Part shown: positions 1 through 13,000 of the stretch, piece after piece
Numbering within the stretch: the stretch's first letter is position 1
How the letters are laid out: each line of letters begins with the position of its first letter
DNA from: Sapria himalayana
Taxonomy: Eukaryota; Streptophyta; Magnoliopsida; Malpighiales; Rafflesiaceae
Reading direction: 5' to 3'
Assembly (NCBI GenBank): GCA_029783825.1
Contig: JAREIK010003358.1
Location: forward strand, 72,043-136,042
Length of the DNA: 64,000 bases
Program-made: the position numbers and the translations under genes
The notes under the pieces: generated by a model
The model's database searches: none
The model's input: the letters and a program-made list of their open reading frames with translations, nothing else
What the model was told of the DNA's origin: nothing

Positions 1-558
1 TAACCATAAATAGCTAATACTAACATTTTTAAACAATTACTTAAAATATAAGGAAATAGCTAATGATGACCACAAACCTTAGTAGTACCAATACTACTTA
101 AGTTAAATGCTGCAAATTGGTAGCTTAATATAACAAAAAATACCACTAATAACAACCATTGATACTAATCACTTCAAAGGTCCATCCCGGAACAGGAACG
201 AAATCCAAACCCAATTAATTATCTCTTCTCCAACTTCCTCCCTCTTTTTCATTCCTCCACTTATGAATGACCAACCACAGATGAAACTTGTTAATACATT
301 GTAGACATAAATTTCTAAGATGAAAGGTGTAATAAAAAAACAAAATATTACCATATAAAATTTAATACTCCCATTCCAAATTTACTTGGCCAACTATAGT
401 TGGAAGAATATTGGATCTTTAGACCTGTCTGAAAATGTTAATTGAACCCTATATTTATTAAATTGAATGAATAAAATAAGTGAGAGTGAAATTAAAATTT
501 ACAAGATTGTATACTAACCTGATTCATTATCATCAAGGTCTTGAACTAATTCTTCAAT
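1..558 (-). mobile_element. hAT transposon fragment, 3' part only (copy 0)
   Basis: The sequence aligns base by base with 19695-20245 of the hAT element at 19232-22925 and has the same minus orientation. It contains the 3' untranslated part, the short last exon, the intron and the last few codons of the main exon. The outer end, with its terminal inverted repeat, lies beyond the window start. The inner side stops abruptly near 558, in the C-terminal codons, so the catalytic domain and 5' end are missing. The break leads into satellite through a 16-bp sequence (554-569) that occurs again at 630-645. This is a dead fragment, recognised only by comparison with the other two copies. Confidence 0.85.
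362..558 (-). pseudogene. hAT transposase C-terminal remnant with intron
   Basis: Reading on the minus strand, 558-519 encodes the last residues of the main exon. These are acidic and match the tail of the copies at 20201-22220 and 51307-53318. A GT donor lies at 518-517 and an AG acceptor at 430-429, giving a 90-bp intron. The last exon runs 428-362 and ends in TAA at 362-364. It is 67 bp against 68 bp in the other two copies because one base is missing, which shifts the frame before the conserved PTIVGQLN stretch. No upstream domain remains. The splice sites are inferred from conservation among three copies and have no transcript support. Confidence 0.65.
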
Positions 559-569
559 AGCTCACAAAA

Positions 570-1291
570 TGTTTTGTTATTTCTTTTTTAAATAAAACCA
601 ATAGACCACTAAATGTTTACTTACTTAAATCAATAGCTCACAAAACCCGAAACCCCTAAATAGATAAACCTTATAACAGCTGTATACTACTTAATAAATA
701 ATAAATCTCATTTTTATTTCTATTTATTATAATTTTAAATATTCATTTTAAGTATTTATTTTTTAATTTTTTAGAAAAACTAATTTCAAAATAAATTTCT
801 AGTGAGACAGATATTATTTATATAATTTATTTTTAATCATAAAAAATATAAGCTTATAAAAAGATGGAAAAATTTAAAAATTAAATATTATTATTTAGTA
901 ATATATTTTTATTTGATTATGAATCATTTTGTGTTATGTAAATATATTTTAATTAATATTTATATTATTAATAATATTTTATTAATTTAATTTTTGATCA
1001 TTATTATAATATCTATCATTAAAATTATTTATATTGAATTTATATGATATATAATTAATAAGATTAATATAACTATACATGGTATTCACATTTCAAAAGA
1101 TTTTAAAAATTATTTTATTTTTGTAGGTTATAACCGTTGAAAATCTAAAAAAAACCAAAAAAAACTTTTTTATTTTTATTATATAAATAAAACCTATATA
1201 CCTCTAAATGCCTAAAAACATAAATTGCTAAACTCATAAACGATAAAACCCCTAAATAATCGATCCATTAAACCGGTATACTATATATAAT
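570..1291 (+). repeat. AT-rich satellite, F orientation (block F1a)
   Basis: This block holds just over one satellite monomer plus part of a second. The CTAAA-type heptamer block is at about 590-665 and again at 1190-1275. The central palindrome is degenerate at 1117-1142, where it reads AGGTTATAACCG. The first heptamer block is the variant with TTACTTACTTAAATC (type A' here) and the second is the variant with ACATAAATTGCTAAAC (type G). That order also occurs at 16.86-17.5 kb, 25.2-26.0 kb and 32.3-33.0 kb. No gene is visible. Confidence 0.9.
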
Positions 1292-1863
1292 TGTTGGGCA
1301 ATTGTGCTTCCACGGTAGAGATTGAGATATAGAAACACAGAAACAACAGAAAACAAGCAATATATATATCCCAATTTAGCAACCATCCATGATAGAATCA
1401 AAAAACGAGAAATAAACACCCAAAATAACGTGGTTCGCTAGTCGCTCAGTACGACTTGCTAAATCCACCAGAAAATACTTTTGCTTTGCAGATTAAAGCA
1501 ACAGAAATGTCTTACAGTATGCAGCACACAGAATAGTTGCGATAAATCGCATAGAGAGAAGAGAGAGAGACGATGAACAGTTCCACGGATCCAAAAATAG
1601 CCACCCAAAAATAAAATTACAAAACATTTTATATTAAAATTTCTCTCGGTTCATTTAACCGGAGCGGGTCGGATCATGAGATGGGTTAGGCTCTGCTCCA
1701 ATATCGACCTAGTGTCCGGTCAGAGAGACCTCCGTTATTGTGCTACTGCTACATCACCGGCCTATTAATATTTCCTTTCCTTCACTTACATGAAAATATT
1801 AAAAAAGAAAAAAAAATTTGTTTATACAAACAGATTATCAAAAAATAAATTACATATACAACA
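1292..1863. mobile_element. Solo LTR of an LTR retrotransposon, with 5-bp target duplication
   Basis: This 572-bp insert is far less AT-rich than its surroundings. It begins TGTTGGGC and ends CAACA, the terminal inverted pentanucleotides of an LTR. It is flanked by ATAAT (1287-1291) and ATCAT (1864-1868). Aligning the right flank to intact monomers (for example near 26060) shows both pentamers represent the same ATAAT, so this is a 5-bp target duplication with one mutation. Internally there is a CGTGGTTCG motif, a short GA-rich run near 1553-1570 and mixed-composition sequence. No primer-binding site, polypurine tract or coding domain adjoins it, so it is a solo LTR left by LTR-LTR recombination. 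Copia-like affinity is a guess from the look of the LTR. A small non-autonomous element is the alternative. Confidence 0.8.
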
Positions 1864-1868
1864 ATCAT

Positions 1869-4019
1869 AAATCTTAAATCTCATTTTAATTTGTATTCAT
1901 TATAATTTTAAATATTCATTTTAAATATTAAGTAGTTTATTTTTTATATAAATATTAATTACAAAATAAATAATTAGTCAGACAAATATAATATTAATAA
2001 TTTACTTTTAATAAAAAAATATAATCTTATAAAAAGAAGTAAAAATTTAAAAACAAAAAAATTATTATTTAGTAATAAATTTTTCATTGATTTTGAATCA
2101 TTTTAGGTTTTGTAATTATATTTTAATTTATATCTATCATATTAATAATAGTTTATTAATTTATTTTTTGATAATTGATATCATATCTATCAATAAAATT
2201 ATTTATAATTAGTTTATATTATATATAATTATAATGATTATTATAACTAAATATTTTATTCACATTTTAAAAAAATTTTAAAATTATTATATTTTCAAAT
2301 GTTATAACCTTTGAAATTGTGAAAAAATAACAAAAATATTTTTTTTGTTATTTCATTGTTTAAATAAATCCTATAAACAACTAAATGACTAAATACTTAA
2401 ATCAATAACTCCTAAATCTCGAAAACCCTAAATTGATAATCATTTTAAGCTGGTATACAATAAATAATAAATAATAAATCTCATTTTTTTCATTATAATT
2501 TTAAATATTCATTTTAATTATTTATTTGTTTATTTATATATAAATATTAATTACAAAATAAATTGAGTTAGACAAAATTAATATAAATTATTTTTCATCA
2601 AAAAAATATTGATAAACTTTTTAAAATAAAAAAAAATTCAAAACAAAAAATTATTATATGGTGAAATATTTTGCTTTTCTTCTAATTCATTTTAGGTTTT
2701 CTAATTATATTTTAATTGATATCTATCTTATTAATAATAGATTATTAATTTATTTTTTGATCATTATTATAATATTTATCAATAAAATTATTTATATTGA
2801 ATTTATATGATATATAAATATAATGATTATTATAAATAAATATTGTATTCACTTTTGAATAAAATTTAACAATTATTATATTATAAAGGTTATAACCTTT
2901 GAAAATATCAAAAATAAATAAATTTTTTGATATTTTTTTTAAATAACACCTCTAAACCACTAAATGCATGCACAGTTAAATCAGTAAACTACTAAACCCC
3001 GTAATGCCTAAATACATAAACCATTAAGCTACTATATACTACTTAATAATTAATAAATCTAATTTTTAATTTTATTTATTATAATTTTAAATATTCATTT
3101 TAATAATTTATTAATTTATTTTTATTGAATTATTTATTACAAAATAAATTTTGAGTGAGAAAAATATAATTTAAAAAATATATATGGTTATAAAAGAAGT
3201 GAAAAATTAAAAATTAAAAATTATTATCCAGAAAATATTTTACTATAATTTTGAATCAATTTGGGTTTTGTAATTATTTTTTAATTAATATCTATATTAA
3301 TATCAATAGTTTATAAATTAAATTTTGATCATTATTATAATATATATCAATAAAATTGTTTATATTGAATTTATATGAAATATAATTATTAATATTATTA
3401 TAATTAAGTATTGTATTCACATTTCAAAAATTTTTAAATATTATGATATTTTCAAAGGTTATAACTTATGAAAATGAGAAAATATTATAGAAATTTTTTT
3501 TGATATTTTTTTTAAATAAAACCTATAAACCACTAAAAGCCTAAAAACATAAATCACTAAAATCCTAAATAAAAAAACCTTTAAATACTTAATCCATTAA
3601 ATTGGTATACACTAATAATAAATCATAAATCTTATTTTATATTTTATTCAGTATAATTTTAAATTTTATTTTAAATATTTATCAGTTTATTTTTATAGAA
3701 ATATTAATTACAAAATAAATTATTAGTGAGTAATATCTAATTTAAATTAAACACGCATCCCTAAATAATAAATATTAAATCTCATTTTTTTTCATTATAA
3801 TTTTAAATATTCATTTTAATTATTTATTTGTTTATTTTTATAAATATATTAATTACAGAATAAATTATGAGTTAGACAAATATAATTTATATAAATTATT
3901 TTTCATCAAAAAAATATACCATTAAATATTTATTTTAATTTTAAATAAATCTAATTTTTATTTCTATTTATTATAATTTTAAATATTTATTTTAATTATT
4001 TATTAGTTTATTTCTATTT
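1869..4019 (+). repeat. AT-rich satellite, F orientation (block F1b)
   Basis: The array continues after the solo LTR. Palindromes lie near 2298, 2885 and 3452, giving monomer spacings of about 590 and 570 bp. With the LTR and its duplicated pentamer removed, the distance from the preceding palindrome (1117) is also about 600 bp. Heptamer blocks lie at about 2355-2450, 2940-3045 and 3520-3605. The last 100-200 bp is shuffled: around 3916-4018 monomer pieces are joined out of register before the orientation switches. No gene is visible. Confidence 0.9.
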
Positions 4020-4035
4020 AAGTGTTTAGGCATTT
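4005..4035. other. Satellite inversion junction F to R
   Basis: Up to about 4019 the monomer reads forward (TTATTAGTTTATTTC). From about 4020 it reads as reverse complement (AGTGTTTAGGCATTTAG, TTTATAGG). The join is between different positions of the monomer, so it is not a perfect fold-back. No inserted sequence or transposon end is visible at the junction. Confidence 0.8.
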
Positions 4036-7000
4036 AGTAGTTTATAGGATTTATTTAAATAATGAGATAACAAAAAAATTATTTTTGATATTTTCTGACA
4101 TTTTCAAAGGTTATAACATTTGAAAATATAATAATTTTAAATTTTTTAAAAAATGTGAATACAATATTTAGTAATAATAATCATTATAATTATATATAAT
4201 TTAAACTAAATATAAACAATTTTATTGATAGATAATAAATCAATTATTAAAAAATAATTAATTTGCTATTATTAATATGATAGATATAAATCAAAATATA
4301 ATTGCAATACCTAAAATTATTCAAAATCTAAGTATAATTTATTACTAAATAATAATTTTTGTTTTTTAGTTTTTGCTTCTTATTATAAGCGTATATATTT
4401 TTTTTGATAAAAAATAAATTATTTAAATTAAATTTGTATCACTCATAATTTATTTTGTAATTAATATTTTAATAAATTATTATATTATAATTAAGGTTTA
4501 TGAGTTTAAGGTTTAAGTATTTAAGGGCTTTTTTGTTAAGGAGTTTAGAGATTTAAGTGTTTAGGGATTTAGTGGATTATAAGTTTTATTTAAAATATAA
4601 TAAATCATTAAATTTATTTTTTTTATTTTTTCTAATTTTTGAAGGTTATATCCTTTGAAAATATAATAATTTTTAAATTTTTTTCAAATGTAAATATAAT
4701 ATTTATCAATAATAATCTTCATAAATATAAGTCATTTAAATTCAATATAAATAATTACATTGCTAAATATTATAATAATGATCAAAAAATAAATTAATAA
4801 ACTATTATTAATAAAATAGATATTATTTAAAAAGTATTGCAAAATCTAAATTTATTCAAATCAAAGTAAAATATATTACTGAATAATAATTGTTTTAATG
4901 TTTTGCTTTTTTTATAAGTTTATATTTTTGTTATTTAAAATAAATTATTTAAATTATATTTATCTTACTCATTATTTATTTTGTAATTTATAATTCTATA
5001 ATAATAAACTAATAAAAAATTAAAATGAATAATAAAAATTATAAGAATACAAATAAAATTGAGATTTATTATTTATTATTCAAGATATATCAGTTTAATG
5101 GTTTAAGTATTTAGGTGTTTTGTGGTTTAGGAGTTTAATGATTTAATTATTTAGACCATTAGTGATTTATAGTTTTTATTTAAAGAATGAAAAAAAAATT
5201 TTAATTATTTGATTTTTTTTTAATTTTTGAAGGTTATAACCTTTTAAAATATAATAATTTTTAATTTTTTTTAAATGTGAATATAATATTTATTTCTAAT
5301 AATCTTAATAATTATATATAATGAAAACACAATATAAATAATTTTATTAATATATATTATAATAATGATCAAAAAATAAATTAATAAACTAGTATTTATA
5401 AGAATGATATAAATTAAAATATAATTGTAAAATCTAAAATGATTCAAAATCAAAATAAGATATAATACTAAATAATAATTATTTATTTTTAAAAATTTGA
5501 CTTTTTAATAAGCATTTTTTTAATGAAAAATAAATTATTTAAACTATAAATGTCGGACTAATAATTTATTTTGTAATTAATATTTCATTAAAAATAAACT
5601 GATAAATAATTAAAATGAATATTTAAAATTATAATGAATACTAATAAAAATTAGATTTATGATTTATTATTTGGTCTATACTAATTTAATGTTTTAAGTA
5701 TTTATGGGTTTTGGGGTTTAGGAGTTTAGTCATTTTAGAATTTAGTCATTTAGTGGTTTATAGGTTTTATGAATACTAATTAGTCATTTAAATTATATTT
5801 GTCTCACTAATAATTTCTTTATTAATTTATATTTCTATAAAAATAAACTAATAAATAATTAAAATATATATTTAAAATTATAATGGATACTAATAAAAAT
5901 GAGATTTATGATTAATTATTCAGGGTATAACTATTTAATTGTTTAAGTTTTTTGTTGTTTTGGGGTTAATGAGTTTATTGATTTATATATTTACACATTT
6001 AGGTGTTTATAGGTTTTATTTAATCAAAGAAATAACAAAAAATTTATATTTATGAATTTTCGTGATTTTAAAATGTTATAACCTTTTAAAATATAATAAT
6101 TTTTTAATAGTTATAAAATCGGAATACAATACTTAGTTATAATAATCTTAAAAATTATATTTGATGTAAATTCAATATAAAAAAATTTATTAATATATTT
6201 TATTATAATGATCAAAAGATAAAATAATAAACTATTATTAATATGATAGATTTAATTAAAATAGATTTGCAGAAAACAAAATAATTCAAAATCAAAGTAA
6301 ATTATATTACTAAATAAAATTTTAAATTTTTGAAATTTTATTTATTTTTATAAGCTTATTTTTTTTTCATAAAAAATAATATATTTAAATTATATATGTC
6401 TCACTCATTATTTAATTTGTAATTAATATTTCTATAAAAATAAATTAAAAAATAATTAAAATTAATATTTAAAATTATAATGAATACAAATAAAAATGAG
6501 ATTTATTATTTTTTATTTAGGTTATATATGTTTAATGGTTTTATTGTCAGATATTATAAAAATGATCGAATAATAAATTAATAAACTTTTATTTAATAAG
6601 ATTGATAGTAATTAAAATATAATTGCAAAACCTATATATAATGATTCAAAATCAAAGTACAATATATTACTAAATAATACTTTTTTGTTTTTAAATTTTT
6701 ACTTCTTTTTATAAGCATATTTTTTTTTGATTAAAAATAAATTATTAAAATTATATTTGTCTAACTCATTATTTATTTTGTAATTAATATTTCTATAAAA
6801 AATAAACTAATAAATAATTAAAATGAATATTTAAAATTATAATGAATACAAATTAAAATGAGATTTATGATTTATTATATGTGGTATCCCGATTTAATGG
6901 TTTGATTATTTAGGAGTTTTTTCGTTTAGAAGTTTATCGATTTATGTTTTTAGGCATTTAGTGGTTTATAGGTTTTATTAATATAAAAAAAATAAAAAAT

Positions 7001-10000
7001 TTTTTTATACATTTCATTGTGATTTTCAAAGGTTATAACCTTTGAAAATAAAATAATTTTTAAAATTTTTTGAAATGTGAATACCATGTATAATTATATT
7101 AATCTTGCAAATTATATATCATATAAATTCAATATAAACAAATTTAATGATAGATATTATAATAATGATCAAAAATTAAATTAATAAACTATTATTAATA
7201 ATATAAATAATAATTAAAATATATTTACATAACACAATGATTCAAAATCAAATCAAAATATATTACTAAGTAATAATATTTAGAATAAAAAAATATTACT
7301 ATATAAAAATAATTCAGAAGAAAGCAAATATATTACTAGATAATAATTTGTTGTTTTAAATTTTTTTTCTTTTAAATTAAATTATTTTTCATTTTAATGA
7401 AAAATAATTTATATACATTATATTTGTCTAACTCATAATTTATTTTGTAATTGATATTTATATAAAAATAAACAAATAAATAATTAAAATGAATATTTAA
7501 AATTATAATGAATTAAATAATTTTGAGATTTATTATTTTTTATTTATTGTTTTAGAGATTTAGGAGTTGTTGATTTAAGTGTTTAGGCATTTAGTGGTTT
7601 ATACGTTTTATTTAAACAATAAAATATCAAAAAATATATATATTTTTTATTTTTTCACATTTTCAAAGGTTATAAACTTTGAAATTATAATAATTTAAAA
7701 TTTTTTTTCAAAAGTGAATTCAATATTTAGTTATAATAATCATTATATTTATATATCATATAAATTCAATATAAACAATTTTATTAATAAATATTCTAAT
7801 AATGATCAAAAAATAAATTAATAATCTATTATTAATAAGATAGATATCAATTAAAATATAATTAAAAAACCAATAATGATTAAGAAGCAAAGCAAATTAT
7901 ATTATTATATAATAATTTTTTGTTTTTAATTTTTTTTTGTTTTAATAAGTTTATCTATATTTTTTTGATAAAAAATAATTTATATAAATTATAATTGTCT
8001 AACTCATAATTTATTTTGTAATTAATATTTATATAAAAATAAACAAATAAATAATTAAAATGAATATTTAAAATTATAATGAAAAAGATAAAAATGGATT
8101 TATTGTTTATTTTTTAGGATATATCTGATTAAAAAAATTATCTATTTAAGAATTTCGAGATTTAGAAGTTATTCATTTAAGTATTTAGGCATTTAGTCGT
8201 TTATAGGTTTTATTTAAATAATGAAATAACAAATAAATTATTTTTGATATATTTTCAAATTTTCAAAGATCATAATCTTTTAATAATATAAAAATATTAA
8301 AATTTTTTAAAAATGTCAATACAATATTTAGTAATAATAATTATTATAACAATATATAATATAAACTAAATATAAACAATTTTATTGATAGATATTATAT
8401 CAATTATCAAAAAATAAATTAATAAACTATTATTAATATGATAGATAAAAATTAAAATATAATTAAAAAAACTTAAAATGATTCAAAAACAATGTAAAAT
8501 TTAAATATAAATAATAATTTTTTTTTGTTTTTGCTTCTTTTTATTAGCTTATATATTTTTTTGATGAAAAATTAATTATTTAAATTATATTTGTATCACT
8601 CTATTTATTTTGTAATTAATATTTCAATATATTATTTAAATTATATTTAAGGTTTTCGAGTTTAAAGGTTTAAGTATTTAGGGGCATGGGGGTTTAGGAG
8701 TTTATAGATTTATGTGTTTAGGCATTTAATGGTTTATAAGTTTTATTTAAACAATGATATAACAAAAAATTTATTTTTGTTATTTTTTATCATTTTTGAA
8801 GGTTATAACCTTAGAAAATATAACAATTTTTATAATTTTTTTATATGTGAATGCAATATTTAGTTATGATAATCTTAATAATTATATATCATGTAAATTC
8901 AATATAAACAATTATATTGATAGATATTATATTAATGATCAAAAAATAAATTAATAAACTATTTTAAATAAGATAGATATTATTTAAAATATATTTCAAA
9001 ACCTAAATTTATTAAAAATCAAAGTAAAATAAATTACTAATTAATAATGTTTTTGATGTTTTTCTTCTTTTTATAAGTTTATAATTTTTGTTCTTAAAAG
9101 TATATTATTTAAATTATATTTGTTTTCCTCATAATATATTTTGTAATTTATAAGTCTATAAAAATAAACTAAAAAATAATTAAAATGAATATTTTAAATT
9201 ATAATATATACAAATAAAAGTGAGATTTATTATTTATTATTCAAGATATACAGTTTTAATGGTTTAGGTAATTTAGGTGTTTTGTAGTTTAGTGATTTAA
9301 GTGTTTATGCCTTTAGTGATTTATAGTTTTTATTTAAAGAATGAAAAAACAAAAAATTTAATTTTTTGTTTTTTATTAATTTTTGAAGTTTATAACCTTT
9401 GAAAATCTAATAATTTTTAATTATTTTTAAATGTGAATATAATATTTAGTTATAATAATCTTAATAATTATATATAATGTAAACTCAATATAAATAATTT
9501 TATTAATAGATATTATAATAATGATCAATAAATAATTATTAAACTATTAATTAAAATAATGATATAAATTAAAATATAAATGCAAAATCTAAAATGATAC
9601 AGAATCAAAATAAAATATTTTACTAAATAATAAATTTTTGTTTTTAAAATTGTGCGTATTTTTATAAGCTTATATTTTTTTTGTTGAAATATAAATTATT
9701 TAAATTATATCTGTCTCACTAATAATTTATTTTGTAATTAATATTTCTATAAAAATAAATTGATAAATAATTAAAATAAAAATTTAAAATTATACTGAAT
9801 AAAAGTTAAAATGAGATTTATGATTTATTATTAATTTATACCAGTTTAATGGTTTTGAGATTTAAAATTTTCTGAAATGTGAATAGAATATTTAGTTATA
9901 ATATTATTAATAATTATAAATCATATAAATTCAATATAAATAATTTTATTCATAGTTATTATAATAATGATTAAAAATTAAATTAATAAACTATAAATAA

Positions 10001-13000
10001 TTAGATAGATATTCATTAAAAAATATTTACAAAACCCAAATTGATTCAAAATTAACGTAAAATATATTACTGTATAATAATTTTTAATTTTTAAATTTTA
10101 CTTCTTTTATAAGCGTATATATATTTTTTGATTAACACTAAATTATTTAAATTATATCAGTCTTACTCATAATTTATTTTGTAATAAATATTTATATAAA
10201 ATTAAACTAATAAATAATTAAATGAATATTTAAAATTATAATAAATAGAAATAAAAAATAGATTAATTAATTATTATGTATTATATAGTGGTTTAATGGT
10301 TTATGTATTTAGGTATTACTGGGTTTAGGGGTATACTGTTTTAATTGCGTATGCATTTAGTTGTTTATTGGTTTTATTTAAAAAAATAAAATAACAAAAA
10401 ATTTATTTTTCTTATTTTTTGATATCTAGTTATAATAATCCTTATATTTATATATCATATAAATTCAATATAAAAAATTATAGTGATTAATATTGTAATA
10501 ATGATCATAAAATAAATTATTAATCTATTATTAATAAGATAGATATGAATTAAAATATAATTACAAAACATAAAATGATTCATAAGCAAACCAAAATATA
10601 TTACTATATAATAATTTTTTGTTTTGTAATTTTTTTTATTTTAAAAAGTTTATCTATATTTTTTTGATTAAAAATAATTTACATAAATAATATTTGTCTA
10701 ACTCAAATTTTATTTTTTAATTAATATTTATATAAAAATAAACAAATAAATAATTAAAATGAATATTTAAAATTATAATGAAAAAAAATGAGATTTATTA
10801 TTTATTATTTAGGGTATACCGGTTTAATTTAAGTTATATCTGTCTCACTAATAATTTATTTTGTAATTAATATTTCTATAAAAATAAACTGATAAATAAT
10901 TAAAATAAAAATTTAAAATTATACTGAATAAAAATTAAAATGAGATTTATTATTTATTATTATTGTATACCAGTTTAATGGTTTAAGTATTTTGAGGTTT
11001 TTTCGTTTAGGAGTTTAGCGATTTATGTTTTTAGGTATTTAATGATTTATAGGTTTTATTTAAACAATAAAATAACAAAAAATATTTGTAATTTTTTGTC
11101 ATTTTCAAATGTTATATAAGCTTTGAAAATTTAAAAATATTTAAAATTTTTTGAATTTTGAATACAATATTTAGTTATAATAATTTTAATAATTCTATAT
11201 CATATAAAATAAATATAAACAATTTTATTGATAGATATTATAATAATGATCAAAAATTAAATTAATAAACGATTTATAATAAGATAGATATTAATTAAAA
11301 ATATTTACAAAGCCCAAATTGATTCAAAATTAAAGTAAAATATATTAGTCGATAATAATTTTTAATTTTTAATAATACTTCTTTTATACTTCTTTTAAAA
11401 GCATATATATATATATTGATTAAAAATAAATTATTTAAATTATATGTGTCGCACTTATAATTCTTTTTGTAATAAAAATTTTTATAAAAATAAACTAATA
11501 AATAAATAAAATGAATATTTAAAATAATAATAAATTTAAATAAAAATTAAATTTATTAATTATTAAGTAGCATATAGTGGTTTATTTGTTTATGTATTAA
11601 GGCATTACGGGGTTTAGAAGTTTACTAATATAAATCTGTATGCATTTAGTGGTTTATAGATTTTATTTAAAAAATAAAACAACAAAATTTATTTTTATTA
11701 TTTTTTGATATATCCAAAGGTTATAACCTTTGGAGATATAATAATTTTTAAATTTTTTTCAAAAGTGAATTCAATATTTAGTTATAATAATCATTATATT
11801 TATATATCATATAAATTCAATATAAACATTTTTATTGATAAATTTTTTAAAAATGATGAAAAAATAACTTAATAATCTATTATTACTAAGATAGACTCCA
11901 ATTAAAATATATTAACAAAACCTAAAATGATTCAGAAGCAAAGCAAAATATATTACTATACAATAATTTTTTGTTATTGAAATTATTTTTTCTTTTAAAA
12001 AGTTAATCTATAATTTTTTGATGAAAAATAATTTATATAAATTATATTTGTGTAACTCATAATTTATTTTGTAATTAATATTTATATAAAAATAAACAAA
12101 TAAATAAATAAAATGAATATTTAAAATTATAATTAAAAAAATGAGATTTATTATTTATTATTTTGGGTATACCGGTCTAATTTAAATTAGATCTCTCTTA
12201 CTAATAATTTATTTTGTATTTAATATTTCTATAAAAATAAACTAAAAATTAATTAAAATAAAAATTTAAAATTATAATGAATAAAAATCAAAATGATATT
12301 TATGATATACTAGTTTAATGGTTTAAGTATTTAGAGGTTTTGTCGTATAGATCTTTAGCGATTCATGTTTTTAGGCATTTAGTGGTTTATAAATTTTATT
12401 TAAACAATAAAATAACAAAAAAACAATTGTAATTTTGTCTTTTTCATAGGTTATAACCTTTGAAAATATAATAATATTTAAAATTTTTTGAAATATAAAT
12501 ACAATATTTAGTTATAATAATTTAAAAATAATTATATATCATATAAATTCAATATAAACAATTTTATTATTATATATTATAATAATGATCAAAAATTAAA
12601 TTAATAAACTATTAATAATAAGATAGATATTAATTAAAAAATATTTACTAAACCCAAATTGATTTAAAATTAAAGTAAAAAATATTATTGGATTATAATT
12701 TTTAATTTTTAAATTTTAACTTCTTTTATAAGCATATACTTTTTTTTTTATTAAAAATAAACTATTTAAATTATATTTGTCGCACCCATAATTTATTTTG
12801 TAATATAAATTTATATAAAAATAAACTAATAAATAATTAAAATAAATATTTAAAATTATAATAAATTGAAATAAAAATTAGATTTCTTAATTATTAAGTA
12901 GTATATAGTAGTTTAATCGTTTATGTATTTAGGCATTACGACCTTTAAAAGTTTACTGATTTAACTATGTATGTATTTAGTGGTTTTAGGTTTTATTTAA

